Shown here piece by piece: positions 53,114 to 62,119 of a stretch of DNA of 64,000 nt. Each line of letters starts with the position of its first letter. Within the stretch, counting starts at the first letter, position 1. The notes under the pieces are model-generated. The model ran no database searches, was not told the DNA's origin, and saw only the letters and a program-made list of their open reading frames with translations. Origin of the DNA: Tissierellales bacterium (GTDB lineage Bacteria; Bacillota; Clostridia; Tissierellales; VENL01); assembly GCA_028280805.1 (NCBI GenBank), contig JANQLB010000127.1:27017-91016 (forward strand). The letters are read 5' to 3'. The translations under genes and the position numbers were made by a program.

Positions 53114-54136
53114 ATGAAAAAATATATACCCGGATTGCTCTTAGTTATAATTATTACAGTATTTTCAATGTTAATTCACACTTATTTCTTAAATTTTTTA
53201 GAAACCCTAACAATAGCTATAATACTTGGTATAGTTTTTAGTAACACTTTGGGATTAAACAAAATCTATCTCGCAGGTGTAACATTTTCTTTAAAAAACA
53301 TTCTTAGATGGGGAATTGTCCTTTTAGGAGTTAAACTAAACTTTAATATGATATTTAGTCTTAGCGGATGGATTGGTATTATTATAATTATTTTAGTTAC
53401 AATAGGACTGATTGCAGCAAATGTTTTTGGAAAATTAGCTAAAATAGATACACGGCTCTCAACTCTTTTAGGTGTTGGTTCTTCAATTTGCGGAGCTTCT
53501 GCAATTGTAGCCATGGGTCCTGTAATAGACTCAGATGGAGATGACACTGCTATTGCTGTAACAGTAATAAGCTTACTGGGGGCTGTTGGAATTGTGGTTT
53601 ATACATTTCTTTCTTATATAGTTCCTTTATCTGATATTGAGTATGGTATATGGTCTGGCAGTTCTCTACAGGGAGTTGCTCACGTGTTAGCAGCATCAGG
53701 AGCGAGAGGAGTTGAAAGTATAAGTGTAGAAATAGGTACAATAGTGAAAATGGCAAGAGTTGCACTATTAGCACCTGTAGCATTGATCTTAAGCTATATT
53801 TTTAATAAAAAAAGTACATCTAATACTAAGAAAACCACTAAGGTTGCAATTCCCGGTTATGTCATCTTATTTATCATAGTTGGAATATTTTTCTCAGTAA
53901 ATTCATCTTATAATCTAATTCCAATGAAGTTTTCCATCATCAATACGGAGTTTGATTTAATATCAATACTTAAAAAGACAAGCAGCTTTTTTATTCTTAT
54001 GGGTATGGTATCAATGGGATTAAAATTAAATATCAAATCTTTTAAAACAAAAGGCTTAAAAGCCCTTTTTACATGCAGCTTTGTGTTTATACTTTTATCA
54101 GTATTAAGTTATACTTTAACACAATTAATAATATAA
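53114..54136 (+). CDS. YeiH/UPF0324-family putative sulfate/ion exporter
   Basis: A 340-residue membrane protein with about ten helices. Signature segments of the UPF0324/YeiH family are RWGIVLLGVKLNF, GVGSSICGASAIVAMGPV and GSSLQGVAHVLAASGARG. The family is annotated as putative sulfate exporters. ATG 53114 is chosen because AGGAGG lies seven bases upstream. It is divergent from the SbcD-like gene and ends at an inverted-repeat terminator. Confidence 0.85.
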   Translation: MKKYIPGLLLVIIITVFSMLIHTYFLNFLETLTIAIILGIVFSNTLGLNKIYLAGVTFSLKNILRWGIVLLGVKLNFNMIFSLSGWIGIIIIILVTIGLIAANVFGKLAKIDTRLSTLLGVGSSICGASAIVAMGPVIDSDGDDTAIAVTVISLLGAVGIVVYTFLSYIVPLSDIEYGIWSGSSLQGVAHVLAASGARGVESISVEIGTIVKMARVALLAPVALILSYIFNKKSTSNTKKTTKVAIPGYVILFIIVGIFFSVNSSYNLIPMKFSIINTEFDLISILKKTSSFFILMGMVSMGLKLNIKSFKTKGLKALFTCSFVFILLSVLSYTLTQLII

Positions 54137-54166
54137 GGGAATTAAAAGCAATAAATTCCCTTATAT
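54135..54166 (+). terminator. Intrinsic terminator of the YeiH-like gene
   Basis: AAGGGAATT / AATTCCCTT stem followed by an AT-rich tail, directly after the stop codon. Confidence 0.75.
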
Positions 54167-54231
54167 TATATCCTAATAGAAAGTCTATAACATCAAATAT
54201 AAACTCTACTTAATTGTTATCTTAAAGCATC

Positions 54232-54849
54232 TTAATACTCTTTTACTATCTCATCATATTGAAGTCTTCTTTCTCTAGGCTTAATTTCCTTACTGTCATC
54301 ATGATAACCTATACTAATTATCATTGTAACTGTCTTATGTTTTTGAATGTCAAACAATTCCTTTACCTTTTCTTCATTAAAGCCAATCATTGGATGAGTA
54401 TCTACATCATAATATTTAGCTGCATACATAATTGACATAGCCAAGAGTGAACTGTTTCTTACTGCAAATGCAACTTTTTTCTCTTGTGTCGGATAAAGGT
54501 CATTTTCAGAGGTTTCTATGATTTTCTCTGCTGTCTCCTCTGGTAAACCGTTTTTTATCTTCTCATCATACATTATGTTGTCTCTTTTATATCCTATAGT
54601 ATTACCTACAATTACAAGATTTGCAGAAGCATCTAATACTTTCTTTTGATTACAAGCTTCTTCATAAAGCTTTTTCTTAGCATGGTCTGATTTTACAACT
54701 ATGACCTCCCACGGCTGAAGATTAAAGCTAGATGGTGCTAAAACAGCCATGTTCATAATATCTTTTAAAATTTTATCATCTATTTTTTTACTCTTATCAA
54801 AATAGTTTATAGAACGTCTATCACTAAAAACTTTTTTTATATCTTTCAT
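54232..54849 (-). CDS. Nitroreductase-family FMN oxidoreductase
   Basis: A 205-residue nitroreductase-fold protein: RRSINYFDKSKKIDD, PSSFNLQPWEVIVVKS and MAMS-type SLLAMSIMYAAKYYDV, ending ISIGYHDDS. It uses FMN and NAD(P)H to reduce nitro or quinone substrates; the natural substrate is unknown. Start ATG 54849 is preferred over GTG 54861, which would lie inside the AAAGGGTGG site. Single gene between the YeiH-like gene and the ECF gene, divergent from the latter. Confidence 0.88.
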   Translation of the reverse strand: MKDIKKVFSDRRSINYFDKSKKIDDKILKDIMNMAVLAPSSFNLQPWEVIVVKSDHAKKKLYEEACNQKKVLDASANLVIVGNTIGYKRDNIMYDEKIKNGLPEETAEKIIETSENDLYPTQEKKVAFAVRNSSLLAMSIMYAAKYYDVDTHPMIGFNEEKVKELFDIQKHKTVTMIISIGYHDDSKEIKPRERRLQYDEIVKEY

Positions 54850-55005
54850 ATAATCGCCCACCCTTTATTATTTTAATAATTTATTTTGTTATGTCTTAAA
54901 TATACCCACAAAAACATTTGTCAATCTTAAATAATTTTATGAAATTGTACCCATCCATTTTATTTTTTTATCATTAAATTTTATGAATTGTATGCAAAAA
55001 AAGTA

Positions 55006-55034
55006 TTGTATCTGTATTGTATCTATAGTATAAT
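55006..55034 (+). promoter_or_regulatory. Sigma-A promoter of the ECF S-component gene
   Basis: TTGTAT (55006-55011) and perfect TATAAT (55029-55034) with 17-bp spacing, about 42 bases upstream of the start codon. The short leader shows no riboswitch that I recognise. Confidence 0.75.
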
Positions 55035-55075
55035 AATTATAGCAATAATTAATGATACATAAGGGGGTACAAAAT

Positions 55076-55618
55076 ATGAATAGCTCAATACAAAAAGCTC
55101 AAAAAATTAATTTAAAAGATTTAGTCCTATCCGGATTGTTTATAGCTATAGTTTTTGTTTTTACCTATTTAATTCGATTTCCTTATCCATTTTCCATGAA
55201 TTCGGGAGGTCTAATACATGCAGGTAATATTCCGTTATTTGCAATAGCTATTGTATTTGGTAAAAAACATGGAGCAGTCGCAGGCGGTATTGGCATGGCA
55301 CTGTTTAACTTGCTTTCACCCTTTGCAATTTGGGCTCCGTGTACTCTTATAGTTAGAGGAATACAGGGATATATGATTGGAGCTATTGCTAATGGCAGAG
55401 ATAGAAACGGTAATAGTACAGTTTGGAACACAATTGCAATTCTTATTTCAACTATCTGGATGCTTATAGGTTATTTTGCATATAATCTGCTTGTTTTTGG
55501 AAATTTTGCTGAAGCAGTTAGTGCATTACCGGGAGATTTAATTCAGACTGCATTAGGTATAGCCGGAATGTTTGTATTAATTCCGATATTAAAGGTAATA
55601 AAAAGAAAATATCCGTAA
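55076..55618 (+). CDS. ECF transporter S component
   Basis: A 180-residue membrane protein with about six helices and the S-component layout for vitamin uptake: LSGLFIAIVFVFTYLIRF, a GGLIHAGNIPLFAIAIVFG loop, GGIGMALFNLLSP and IVRGIQGYMIG. S components bind a small vitamin and pair with a shared EcfAA'T module encoded elsewhere. The vitamin cannot be inferred. Start ATG 55076 has an AAGGGGG site. Single gene with a strong sigma-A promoter and a terminator overlapping the convergent VWA gene. Confidence 0.85.
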   Translation: MNSSIQKAQKINLKDLVLSGLFIAIVFVFTYLIRFPYPFSMNSGGLIHAGNIPLFAIAIVFGKKHGAVAGGIGMALFNLLSPFAIWAPCTLIVRGIQGYMIGAIANGRDRNGNSTVWNTIAILISTIWMLIGYFAYNLLVFGNFAEAVSALPGDLIQTALGIAGMFVLIPILKVIKRKYP

Positions 55619-55633
55619 AAGTAATATAAAGAT

Positions 55634-55672
55634 AAAGCGTAGAATGAATTTTACTCATCTCTACGCTTTTTA
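55634..55672. terminator. Bidirectional terminator
   Basis: AAAGCGTAGA / TCTACGCTTT, 10 bp perfect, with a T-rich tail, between the ECF gene and the last gene of the MoxR operon. The stem encodes the last residues of that gene. Confidence 0.8.
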
Positions 55673-58416
55673 GCTTTTGCACCTAATAACCTGCTTGTAT
55701 TTAGTTTATTTTCACTGGAATTTTTTTTGTTATTCTTTTTTTGTTTTATTGTGGTTTTCTCAGCTTTATCTTCATCTATATTTTGTTCAATACTTTGACC
55801 TGCATCTTGTATTTTATTTGTAATTAACTTTTCTTCTTTCTTACCTTTTAATATTTTATGTCTTATTTTATCTATCCACTTAATTTTTAAATTTAATCTT
55901 CTAAGGGCTATATCAAATATAAACAACAGTAAAGCTATTATTAATAGAGTTTGTGATAAATCCTTAATTTTATAATTTCTTTGGAAACTTCCTGTAAATA
56001 CCTCATCAGGATTATTGATAAACTCTCCTTTAGCCTGATTTACTAATGTATTTAATCTGTTTTCCGAAGCTGTAAAATCATATTCTTTAGAATAGTTAAC
56101 AGCTAGACCGTAATTAGCGGTATTTATAATATTATCACCTTTATATTGTTTAACTTTAACAATATAGACTCCCTTTTCATCTGTAGGAATTTGTGCTGTA
56201 TATTTTCCAGGTTCTTGAACATCAAGTAAAACTTCTCTTTTCTCATTAGATGGACTTATAACGGTAGCTTTGGTTATATAATCTTCATTAAAGTCTTCTG
56301 TGTTTATAGCTGTTATTTCTTTTAGACTTCCTATATTTCTTGATTCAACATTTAGTTTCTGATTACTTATTAAAGGCAGTGACCATTCTACCATATTTTT
56401 AATTACCTCAACACCATTGTCAGAATTAAGATAATCTGCACTCCAAAGCCCATTTAAGTCAGAAGTCCACGCAACACTCTTTCCCAAACCATACTGCCAT
56501 ACAGCCAGTATAGGTTCATCCTTATCACTTGATAAAAGAATTTGACCTCTATTTTTACTGGATGTTGAAATATAACCATCTAAGACTCTTGTGCCGTCTA
56601 ATAAAGGACTGATAACTTCATGTGAATGTGTAATATAAGGAGTAAACCTCCTATTATTAATATAAGATTTAGATGCTAGGAACGTTTCTTTACTAAAGAT
56701 ATGCGGTATTGTAGAATAGTCATCAACAAAATAATATCTACCCCTGCCTTCTTTTGCTATTGCTTCTAATAAAATTTCATCTGCACCATCTCCAACTGCC
56801 ACTGTTGAAATCGTTATTCCTGCTTTTTTAATGTTATCAAGTAATTGTAAATATCCTTGTCGTTCAGCGTGTCCATCTGTTAATAAAATTATATGCTTAA
56901 GCTTAGTATCAGCATCTTTTAGTGCTGTATATGCTTCTTGTAAAGCAGGAATTATACTCGTTCCTCCGCTTGCTCTTATAGTACCGATATTATCTTTTAT
57001 TTCTTTTTTATCTTCTATACTTGTTAATCTAACTACCCATTGAGGGATACCATCAAAAGCAATAACACCTATTTTATCTTTAGGTTTTAAAGAATCTAGT
57101 GACTTAATTGCTGCATCTTTTGCTAATTCAATTTTACTGTATCCTCCCTCGCCGCTGCTCATACTTCCTGATTTATCTATAACCAGCATCAGCCCTAGAC
57201 TAGGAATCTCACCTTTAACCTTCATCTCCATATCAACCGGAAGAACTTCCTCTAAGGGAGTTTTATAGTATCCTCCTAATGCAAAGCTGTTTTGTCCGCC
57301 AGTTACTACCAATCCACCTCCAAAGTCCCTTACGTAATTTTTAATTGAGTTTATAAATCCATTGTTTACATTCTCTAAAGATACATCACACATAACTATA
57401 GAATCGTATTTCGTAAGCTCTAATAAAGAAGTAGGAAGCTCCACATCTTTGAGTTTAGTAATATTTAAACCTGTTAATCTTAAAATCTTTTCTATTTCAC
57501 CAGCTCCATTGCTTTCTCCATCAACCAGTAGTATGTTAGGCTTACCGATTATCTCTGTAAAAGCAGAAAAAGTATTGTTTTGAGTTATATTGTCATCTGG
57601 AGAAGATATAACAGCACTGTATGATTTAAAGCCACTGGTCTGTGCTGTGTCATTAAAATAAAATTTATTTGTTCCTTTCTCAAGAGTTACTTCTCTTTTA
57701 CTAACAATTTTCCTGTCAGAATAAAGAGTTATGCTCGCTGTAGTCTTTAAATTACTAAATATTTCAACAGTTACGTCAAAAATCTGATTCTCATGAATAT
57801 ATCTAGGAATATCAATACCAGATAACTGTATTTCAGATTTTTCTTGCTCCTTAATGTTATAAACCTTAAAATCAATATTATTAAAATTTATTAGACTACC
57901 TTCGTCTATGCTGTTTCCTAAGTTTTCTTTACCATCAGTCAAAAGTATTATCCGTTTGTTGGAGTTTTCTGGCATCAAAGCCTGAGAAATGGACAATGCT
58001 TTCTGTATATTTGTAAAATCTTTTCTTGGAAGTGTTTGAAATTCTAAACTTTTAAGATTATCTGATAAGGATATCTCTATTTCCGTACTTTCCCCAAAAG
58101 CTACTATACCAACTTTATCGTTTGAATTTGTATATTGTAATGATTCATTAATAAAGTCTTTAAAATTCTCTTGAATTTCTTTCGTACTATCAGATAAATC
58201 AACTGCAAATATAGTGGAAATAGTATCATCAAAAGCTTTTATGCTTAAACCGCTCAATGAAAAAATTAAAAGAGTAATTATTGTCAATCGGGTTATATAT
58301 ATAAGGTTTCTTTTAAATTTTGATAATCCTTTAAGTCCTTTACTAAAAAAATATAAAAGATACAGATTTATAGGAATCAATAAAAGAATCCATGGATTAT
58401 TAAAGCTAATAGCCAC
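55651..58416 (-). CDS. Large VWA-domain membrane protein
   Basis: A 921-residue protein. Two N-terminal membrane helices (about 8-60) precede a degenerate VWA-like domain (FAVDLSDSTKEIQ near 68; ILLTDGKENLG). A GATase-like middle lies at about 290-390, then a full VWA domain at about 400-560 with an intact MIDAS (DKSGSM, then SGGTSIIPA and LLTDGHAE), a Ig-like C-terminal region, one further helix near 840, and a charged lysine-rich tail. The MIDAS should bind a divalent metal and ligand. It is the last gene of the operon, overlapping the upstream VWA gene by 11 bases. Confidence 0.8.
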   Translation of the reverse strand: MAISFNNPWILLLIPINLYLLYFFSKGLKGLSKFKRNLIYITRLTIITLLIFSLSGLSIKAFDDTISTIFAVDLSDSTKEIQENFKDFINESLQYTNSNDKVGIVAFGESTEIEISLSDNLKSLEFQTLPRKDFTNIQKALSISQALMPENSNKRIILLTDGKENLGNSIDEGSLINFNNIDFKVYNIKEQEKSEIQLSGIDIPRYIHENQIFDVTVEIFSNLKTTASITLYSDRKIVSKREVTLEKGTNKFYFNDTAQTSGFKSYSAVISSPDDNITQNNTFSAFTEIIGKPNILLVDGESNGAGEIEKILRLTGLNITKLKDVELPTSLLELTKYDSIVMCDVSLENVNNGFINSIKNYVRDFGGGLVVTGGQNSFALGGYYKTPLEEVLPVDMEMKVKGEIPSLGLMLVIDKSGSMSSGEGGYSKIELAKDAAIKSLDSLKPKDKIGVIAFDGIPQWVVRLTSIEDKKEIKDNIGTIRASGGTSIIPALQEAYTALKDADTKLKHIILLTDGHAERQGYLQLLDNIKKAGITISTVAVGDGADEILLEAIAKEGRGRYYFVDDYSTIPHIFSKETFLASKSYINNRRFTPYITHSHEVISPLLDGTRVLDGYISTSSKNRGQILLSSDKDEPILAVWQYGLGKSVAWTSDLNGLWSADYLNSDNGVEVIKNMVEWSLPLISNQKLNVESRNIGSLKEITAINTEDFNEDYITKATVISPSNEKREVLLDVQEPGKYTAQIPTDEKGVYIVKVKQYKGDNIINTANYGLAVNYSKEYDFTASENRLNTLVNQAKGEFINNPDEVFTGSFQRNYKIKDLSQTLLIIALLLFIFDIALRRLNLKIKWIDKIRHKILKGKKEEKLITNKIQDAGQSIEQNIDEDKAEKTTIKQKKNNKKNSSENKLNTSRLLGAKAKKRRDE

Positions 58417-60202
58417 GATTATACACCACCCATTCTATAGCTAATGCTGCCAAAGCAAGCCATATAAAAATATTTTTCATGTTTCTGCCTGATGTTACTC
58501 TGTTCTGCTCTTTACTTAATTCCTCATTATCTTCCGGAATGTCATAAAATGTATTGGATTCTTTACTTGTATTTAAATTTACAGCAAAATAGTTCTTATT
58601 ACTACCATCTTCATACTTTTCTTCTATTGTGTATATTCCTATACTGTTGATATCAGTATAAGGTGCTAGAGGAAAAGGAGGTGCTAATAAACTCTTTATC
58701 TCTTGAGGGTTTGTAATATAGACTTCTTGTGATTTAGGTAAAGGATCAATCTTAATACTTTCTCCTGCTAATACAGAATTACTCTTGTGATTATTAAGAT
58801 TAAGAGTATAGCTTAAAACATTTTGAATAAATATTGGAAAGTCAATTTTTAAGGGCAGATCAGTATCGTTTATATCAAAGCCTACTGCTACAATTTTTTG
58901 ATTTTTAACCTCACCTTTCAGTATGATTGGCTTATCATTAGATAATAATACCGAAACGCCCCAAGAAGGCGTATCAAATACTTTAGTTTCTCTTATAGTA
59001 AAATCTAAACTAATGTTTGCAAAAAGTTCATCTTCTCTTACCTTTAGCTCTCCACTTCTACTTAAGCTGTTTATCTTAACCAGTGAATTAGTCGGAGGAT
59101 TAAACATAAGCAGATTTCCGTCTTTAGGGAGTTCTTTAGGTAGAAGTCCATCATAAACATACAAATCAAACCCTGAAATATCCTCATCTGCTTCGTTAGC
59201 TCTGTACAGCTCAATATTCTGTTGTATATCAATTGCTTTCTGTAAGAAAACATTTCCTTTAGAAACCAGAAGAACCTTATTTTCTTTTTGTTTGTTAACA
59301 ACTGCATATCTATAATTATCTAATGTCAGACTATCTTCTAAATCAATCTCTGCTTTTAATATGTCTGCATACGGCACATCATACCAATATATATTCTTGC
59401 TTTCGTCAGGTGATAAATCTATTTCTTTAACATCATGAATTTCACCATCAGAATATAAGACAATATCACTACTATAATGATTTTGTGAATAGTTCTTAAT
59501 TCTGGTTAAGACTGTGATATTGTCATCACTATAGGTATAAGAGAGATTTTCTATAGCCAAATTATCTCCTTTGCCATTAATGTTTTTTACAATCATGTTG
59601 CTTATACTGTTTTCAATATTCTTATCTGTATAAAAAATAACTTGGTAATTCTCTATATCTTTAGTTATTGCTTTAACTAATGAAACAGTATCTTTAAGGT
59701 TTTCACTATTATCTGAAACTTTTATAGAATCTAGCTTTCTTTTTAATAATGACTTATCACTAGAATTACTTACAATAATTTTAGGTGATTTATCCATGCT
59801 TATTAAAGTAACTTCTGTTTGTGGTTTTAGACTATTAATAGCTTGTCTAATATCAGCCTTAGCTTTATGAAATCTATTTTCATAATCTACGTCGGTACTC
59901 TGCATACTTGCTGATGAGTCTAAAACAATAATTAAACTTCCTCCACTTAAGATGTCAGAAATAATATACGGCTGTGTTAATGTAAATACAATAAAAATAA
60001 AAGCTAATATCTGTAGTAATAAGAGTAAATTCTTTCTTAGTTTCTGCCAAGGTTTATTAGCTTCTATATCCCTAAGAGTTTTCTTCCATAGAAAATTACT
60101 GGATATTTCAATGTCTTTATGTTGTTTCTTTAGTAAATACATTAATATAATAGGTATTAGTCCAAGTAAAAATAAGAAAAATATCGGAGAATAGAAATTC
60201 AT
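58406..60202 (-). CDS. BatA-like VWA membrane protein
   Basis: A 598-residue protein beginning with the BatA-type N-terminal pair of helices (FFLFLLGLIPIILMYLLKKQ, then LLLLLQILAFIFIVFTLTQP), followed by a VWA domain at about 88-240 with MIDAS residues in VLDSSASMQSTD. A long beta-rich extracytoplasmic region follows, and the C terminus returns to the membrane (IFIWLALAALAIEWVVYN). The protein belongs to the MoxR-associated BatA family, anchored in the membrane with its VWA part available to the ATPase. It lies between DUF58 and the larger VWA gene. Confidence 0.8.
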   Translation of the reverse strand: MNFYSPIFFLFLLGLIPIILMYLLKKQHKDIEISSNFLWKKTLRDIEANKPWQKLRKNLLLLLQILAFIFIVFTLTQPYIISDILSGGSLIIVLDSSASMQSTDVDYENRFHKAKADIRQAINSLKPQTEVTLISMDKSPKIIVSNSSDKSLLKRKLDSIKVSDNSENLKDTVSLVKAITKDIENYQVIFYTDKNIENSISNMIVKNINGKGDNLAIENLSYTYSDDNITVLTRIKNYSQNHYSSDIVLYSDGEIHDVKEIDLSPDESKNIYWYDVPYADILKAEIDLEDSLTLDNYRYAVVNKQKENKVLLVSKGNVFLQKAIDIQQNIELYRANEADEDISGFDLYVYDGLLPKELPKDGNLLMFNPPTNSLVKINSLSRSGELKVREDELFANISLDFTIRETKVFDTPSWGVSVLLSNDKPIILKGEVKNQKIVAVGFDINDTDLPLKIDFPIFIQNVLSYTLNLNNHKSNSVLAGESIKIDPLPKSQEVYITNPQEIKSLLAPPFPLAPYTDINSIGIYTIEEKYEDGSNKNYFAVNLNTSKESNTFYDIPEDNEELSKEQNRVTSGRNMKNIFIWLALAALAIEWVVYNRGY

Positions 60203-60206
60203 GAAA

Positions 60207-61076
60207 TCACCTCAATATCCTTGCTTTAATAAGATTATCCAGTATTATTTCGTCTATATGCTCTTTGTTTGATACTAGAGTATAAGAACATCCATATTTG
60301 TGACATAGTTCCTTGATTTCGTTTATAAATTCCGAAAAAGTATCGTTATATGAACTTAAAACTTGAGGAGTCACTGATACATCCTTTGCTTCATGAGTTT
60401 CACTGTCTATAAACCTAATATCTCCTGTATCGTTAGGTTTTATCTCTTCAAGGCTTAAAACCTGAATTATTATTATAGTCTGTTTCATATACGAGAGGTA
60501 TTTTATAGAGTCCTTAAGCGTATTAGTAAACAAGTCTGATATAATTATTGATACTCCCTTTTTATAAGTTCTTGATTTAATTAAGCTGAAAAAATCTCTC
60601 TTATTATCAAAATTAATATTGTCAACATAATTAACGAGTGTTGAAAAGCTGTTTTTTCCATGTAAATAATCTGTATCTTTTAAGAAATCATCTTTTTGGG
60701 TAAAAAGATTAATCTTATCCATATTAGATAAGCTTAAATATCCTAATGCCAGTGCTATTTTCTGAGCGGTTAATGATTTTTTAGGATTGCCAAAATCCAT
60801 GGATTTTGAGCAGTCTAAAAAAATGTTTATAAGGGCTTCTCTTTCCTCCATAAACAGCTTGATAAATAATCTTTCAAATCTAGCGTAAACATTCCAGTCA
60901 ATTTTTCTATAATCATCACCGTGAGTATATTCTCTAAAATCTGAAAATTCAACAGAGTTACCTTTGCTTTTTGATTTTCTTAATCCACTATAACCCTTAT
61001 TAAGTATAATGTTTGAATTTAATTTAAGTCTATCAAGCTTTTTAAGAAAATCACTATTTATTAATTTCTCTTTCAT
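60207..61076 (-). CDS. DUF58 (VWA-like) protein of the MoxR operon
   Basis: A protein of about 289 residues with the DUF58 core: KGNSVEFSDFREYTHGDDYR, KIDWNVYARFERLFIKLFME and the VWA-like INIFLDCSKSMDFG. DUF58 proteins occur next to MoxR ATPases in most bacteria and share the VWA fold without the full MIDAS (DCSKSM). Start ATG 61076 has an AAAGGA site. Soluble; it likely binds MoxR and the membrane VWA proteins. Confidence 0.88.
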   Translation of the reverse strand: MKEKLINSDFLKKLDRLKLNSNIILNKGYSGLRKSKSKGNSVEFSDFREYTHGDDYRKIDWNVYARFERLFIKLFMEEREALINIFLDCSKSMDFGNPKKSLTAQKIALALGYLSLSNMDKINLFTQKDDFLKDTDYLHGKNSFSTLVNYVDNINFDNKRDFFSLIKSRTYKKGVSIIISDLFTNTLKDSIKYLSYMKQTIIIIQVLSLEEIKPNDTGDIRFIDSETHEAKDVSVTPQVLSSYNDTFSEFINEIKELCHKYGCSYTLVSNKEHIDEIILDNLIKARILR

Positions 61077-61118
61077 AAAAATCATTCCTTTGTTGTAAGC
61101 TGGTTAATGAGATAAAAA

Positions 61119-62108
61119 CTAAGATATAAGCTTAATTAACTCTTCTATTATATCATCACTTGATATATTTTCTGAAATCCCTTCAAAATTCAGTAAAATT
61201 CTATGGCGTAATACAGGATATGCAATATAATTTATATCATCAAAAGATACATTATATCTTCCTTCCATGAGAGCTTTTACTCTGGCACCTTTTATTATGC
61301 CTTGCGCTCCTCTAGGACTTGAACCAAATTTCACGTATTTCTTAGTTATCTCCGGACTCTGTGTATCTTGCGGGTGTGTCGCTAAAATAAGTCTCATAGC
61401 ATACTCCATAACCGGCTTTGCAATAGGTACTGCTTTAACTGTGTTAGATAGTTTTATAATTTCTTCACCATCACTAATTTTATTTAGCTTGTTAGTTTCT
61501 TTAATCGTTGTTATGTTAACTATCTCTGTTAATTCTTCAAGTTTAGGAAATTTAACATCAAGTTTAAATAAGAATCTATCCATTTGGGCTTCAGGCAGTG
61601 GATATGTTCCTTCCATTTCAATCGGGTTTTGTGTAGCCAGTACAAAAAAAGGATTGTTAAGTTTATACGTTTGACTGCCTACCGTTACGGTTTTTTCCTG
61701 CATGGCCTCAAGCATGGCACTCTGAGTCTTAGGCGTTGCTCTGTTTATCTCATCTGCTAAAACAATATTACTAAAAACAGGACCTTTTTGAAAAACAAAT
61801 CTGCTGTTTCTATTTTCATCTTGAGATATGATATTTGTACCAACAACATCAGCAGGCATTAAATCCGGAGTAAATTGTATTCTTGAGAACTCAAGGTTTA
61901 AAACCTCGCCTATAGTCTTAACAAGCTGTGTCTTACCCAATCCCGGAACACCTTCTAAAAGTACATTTCCTTCACATAATATAGCTGTTAAAACTTGATT
62001 TATTATATCATCTTGTCCAATAATTGCCTTACTTATCTCATTTTTAATATCATAAACTTTACGGCTAAAGTCTTTTAAGTCGTTTTGTGTAATCTCCAAA
62101 TAATCCAT
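61119..62108 (-). CDS. MoxR-family AAA+ ATPase
   Basis: A 329-residue AAA+ ATPase with Walker A GVPGLGKT, Walker B VLADEINRA, sensor 1 ATQNP and MLEAMQEKTVTVG. MoxR ATPases act with VWA proteins as chaperones for metal-cofactor insertion or complex assembly. The start ATG 62108 sits immediately behind the AAGGAG site; the in-frame TTG at 62099 has better spacing and may be used instead. It follows the coiled-coil gene by 11 bases. Confidence 0.92.
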   Translation of the reverse strand: MDYLEITQNDLKDFSRKVYDIKNEISKAIIGQDDIINQVLTAILCEGNVLLEGVPGLGKTQLVKTIGEVLNLEFSRIQFTPDLMPADVVGTNIISQDENRNSRFVFQKGPVFSNIVLADEINRATPKTQSAMLEAMQEKTVTVGSQTYKLNNPFFVLATQNPIEMEGTYPLPEAQMDRFLFKLDVKFPKLEELTEIVNITTIKETNKLNKISDGEEIIKLSNTVKAVPIAKPVMEYAMRLILATHPQDTQSPEITKKYVKFGSSPRGAQGIIKGARVKALMEGRYNVSFDDINYIAYPVLRHRILLNFEGISENISSDDIIEELIKLIS

Positions 62109-62119
62109 CTCCTTACTAT

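Noticed and set aside
53550..53783. Minus-strand Leu-rich ORF
   Set aside because: Frame shadow of the plus-strand transporter gene.
54950..55075. Riboswitch in the ECF leader
   Set aside because: The leader is only about 40 bases after the promoter and has no recognisable aptamer.
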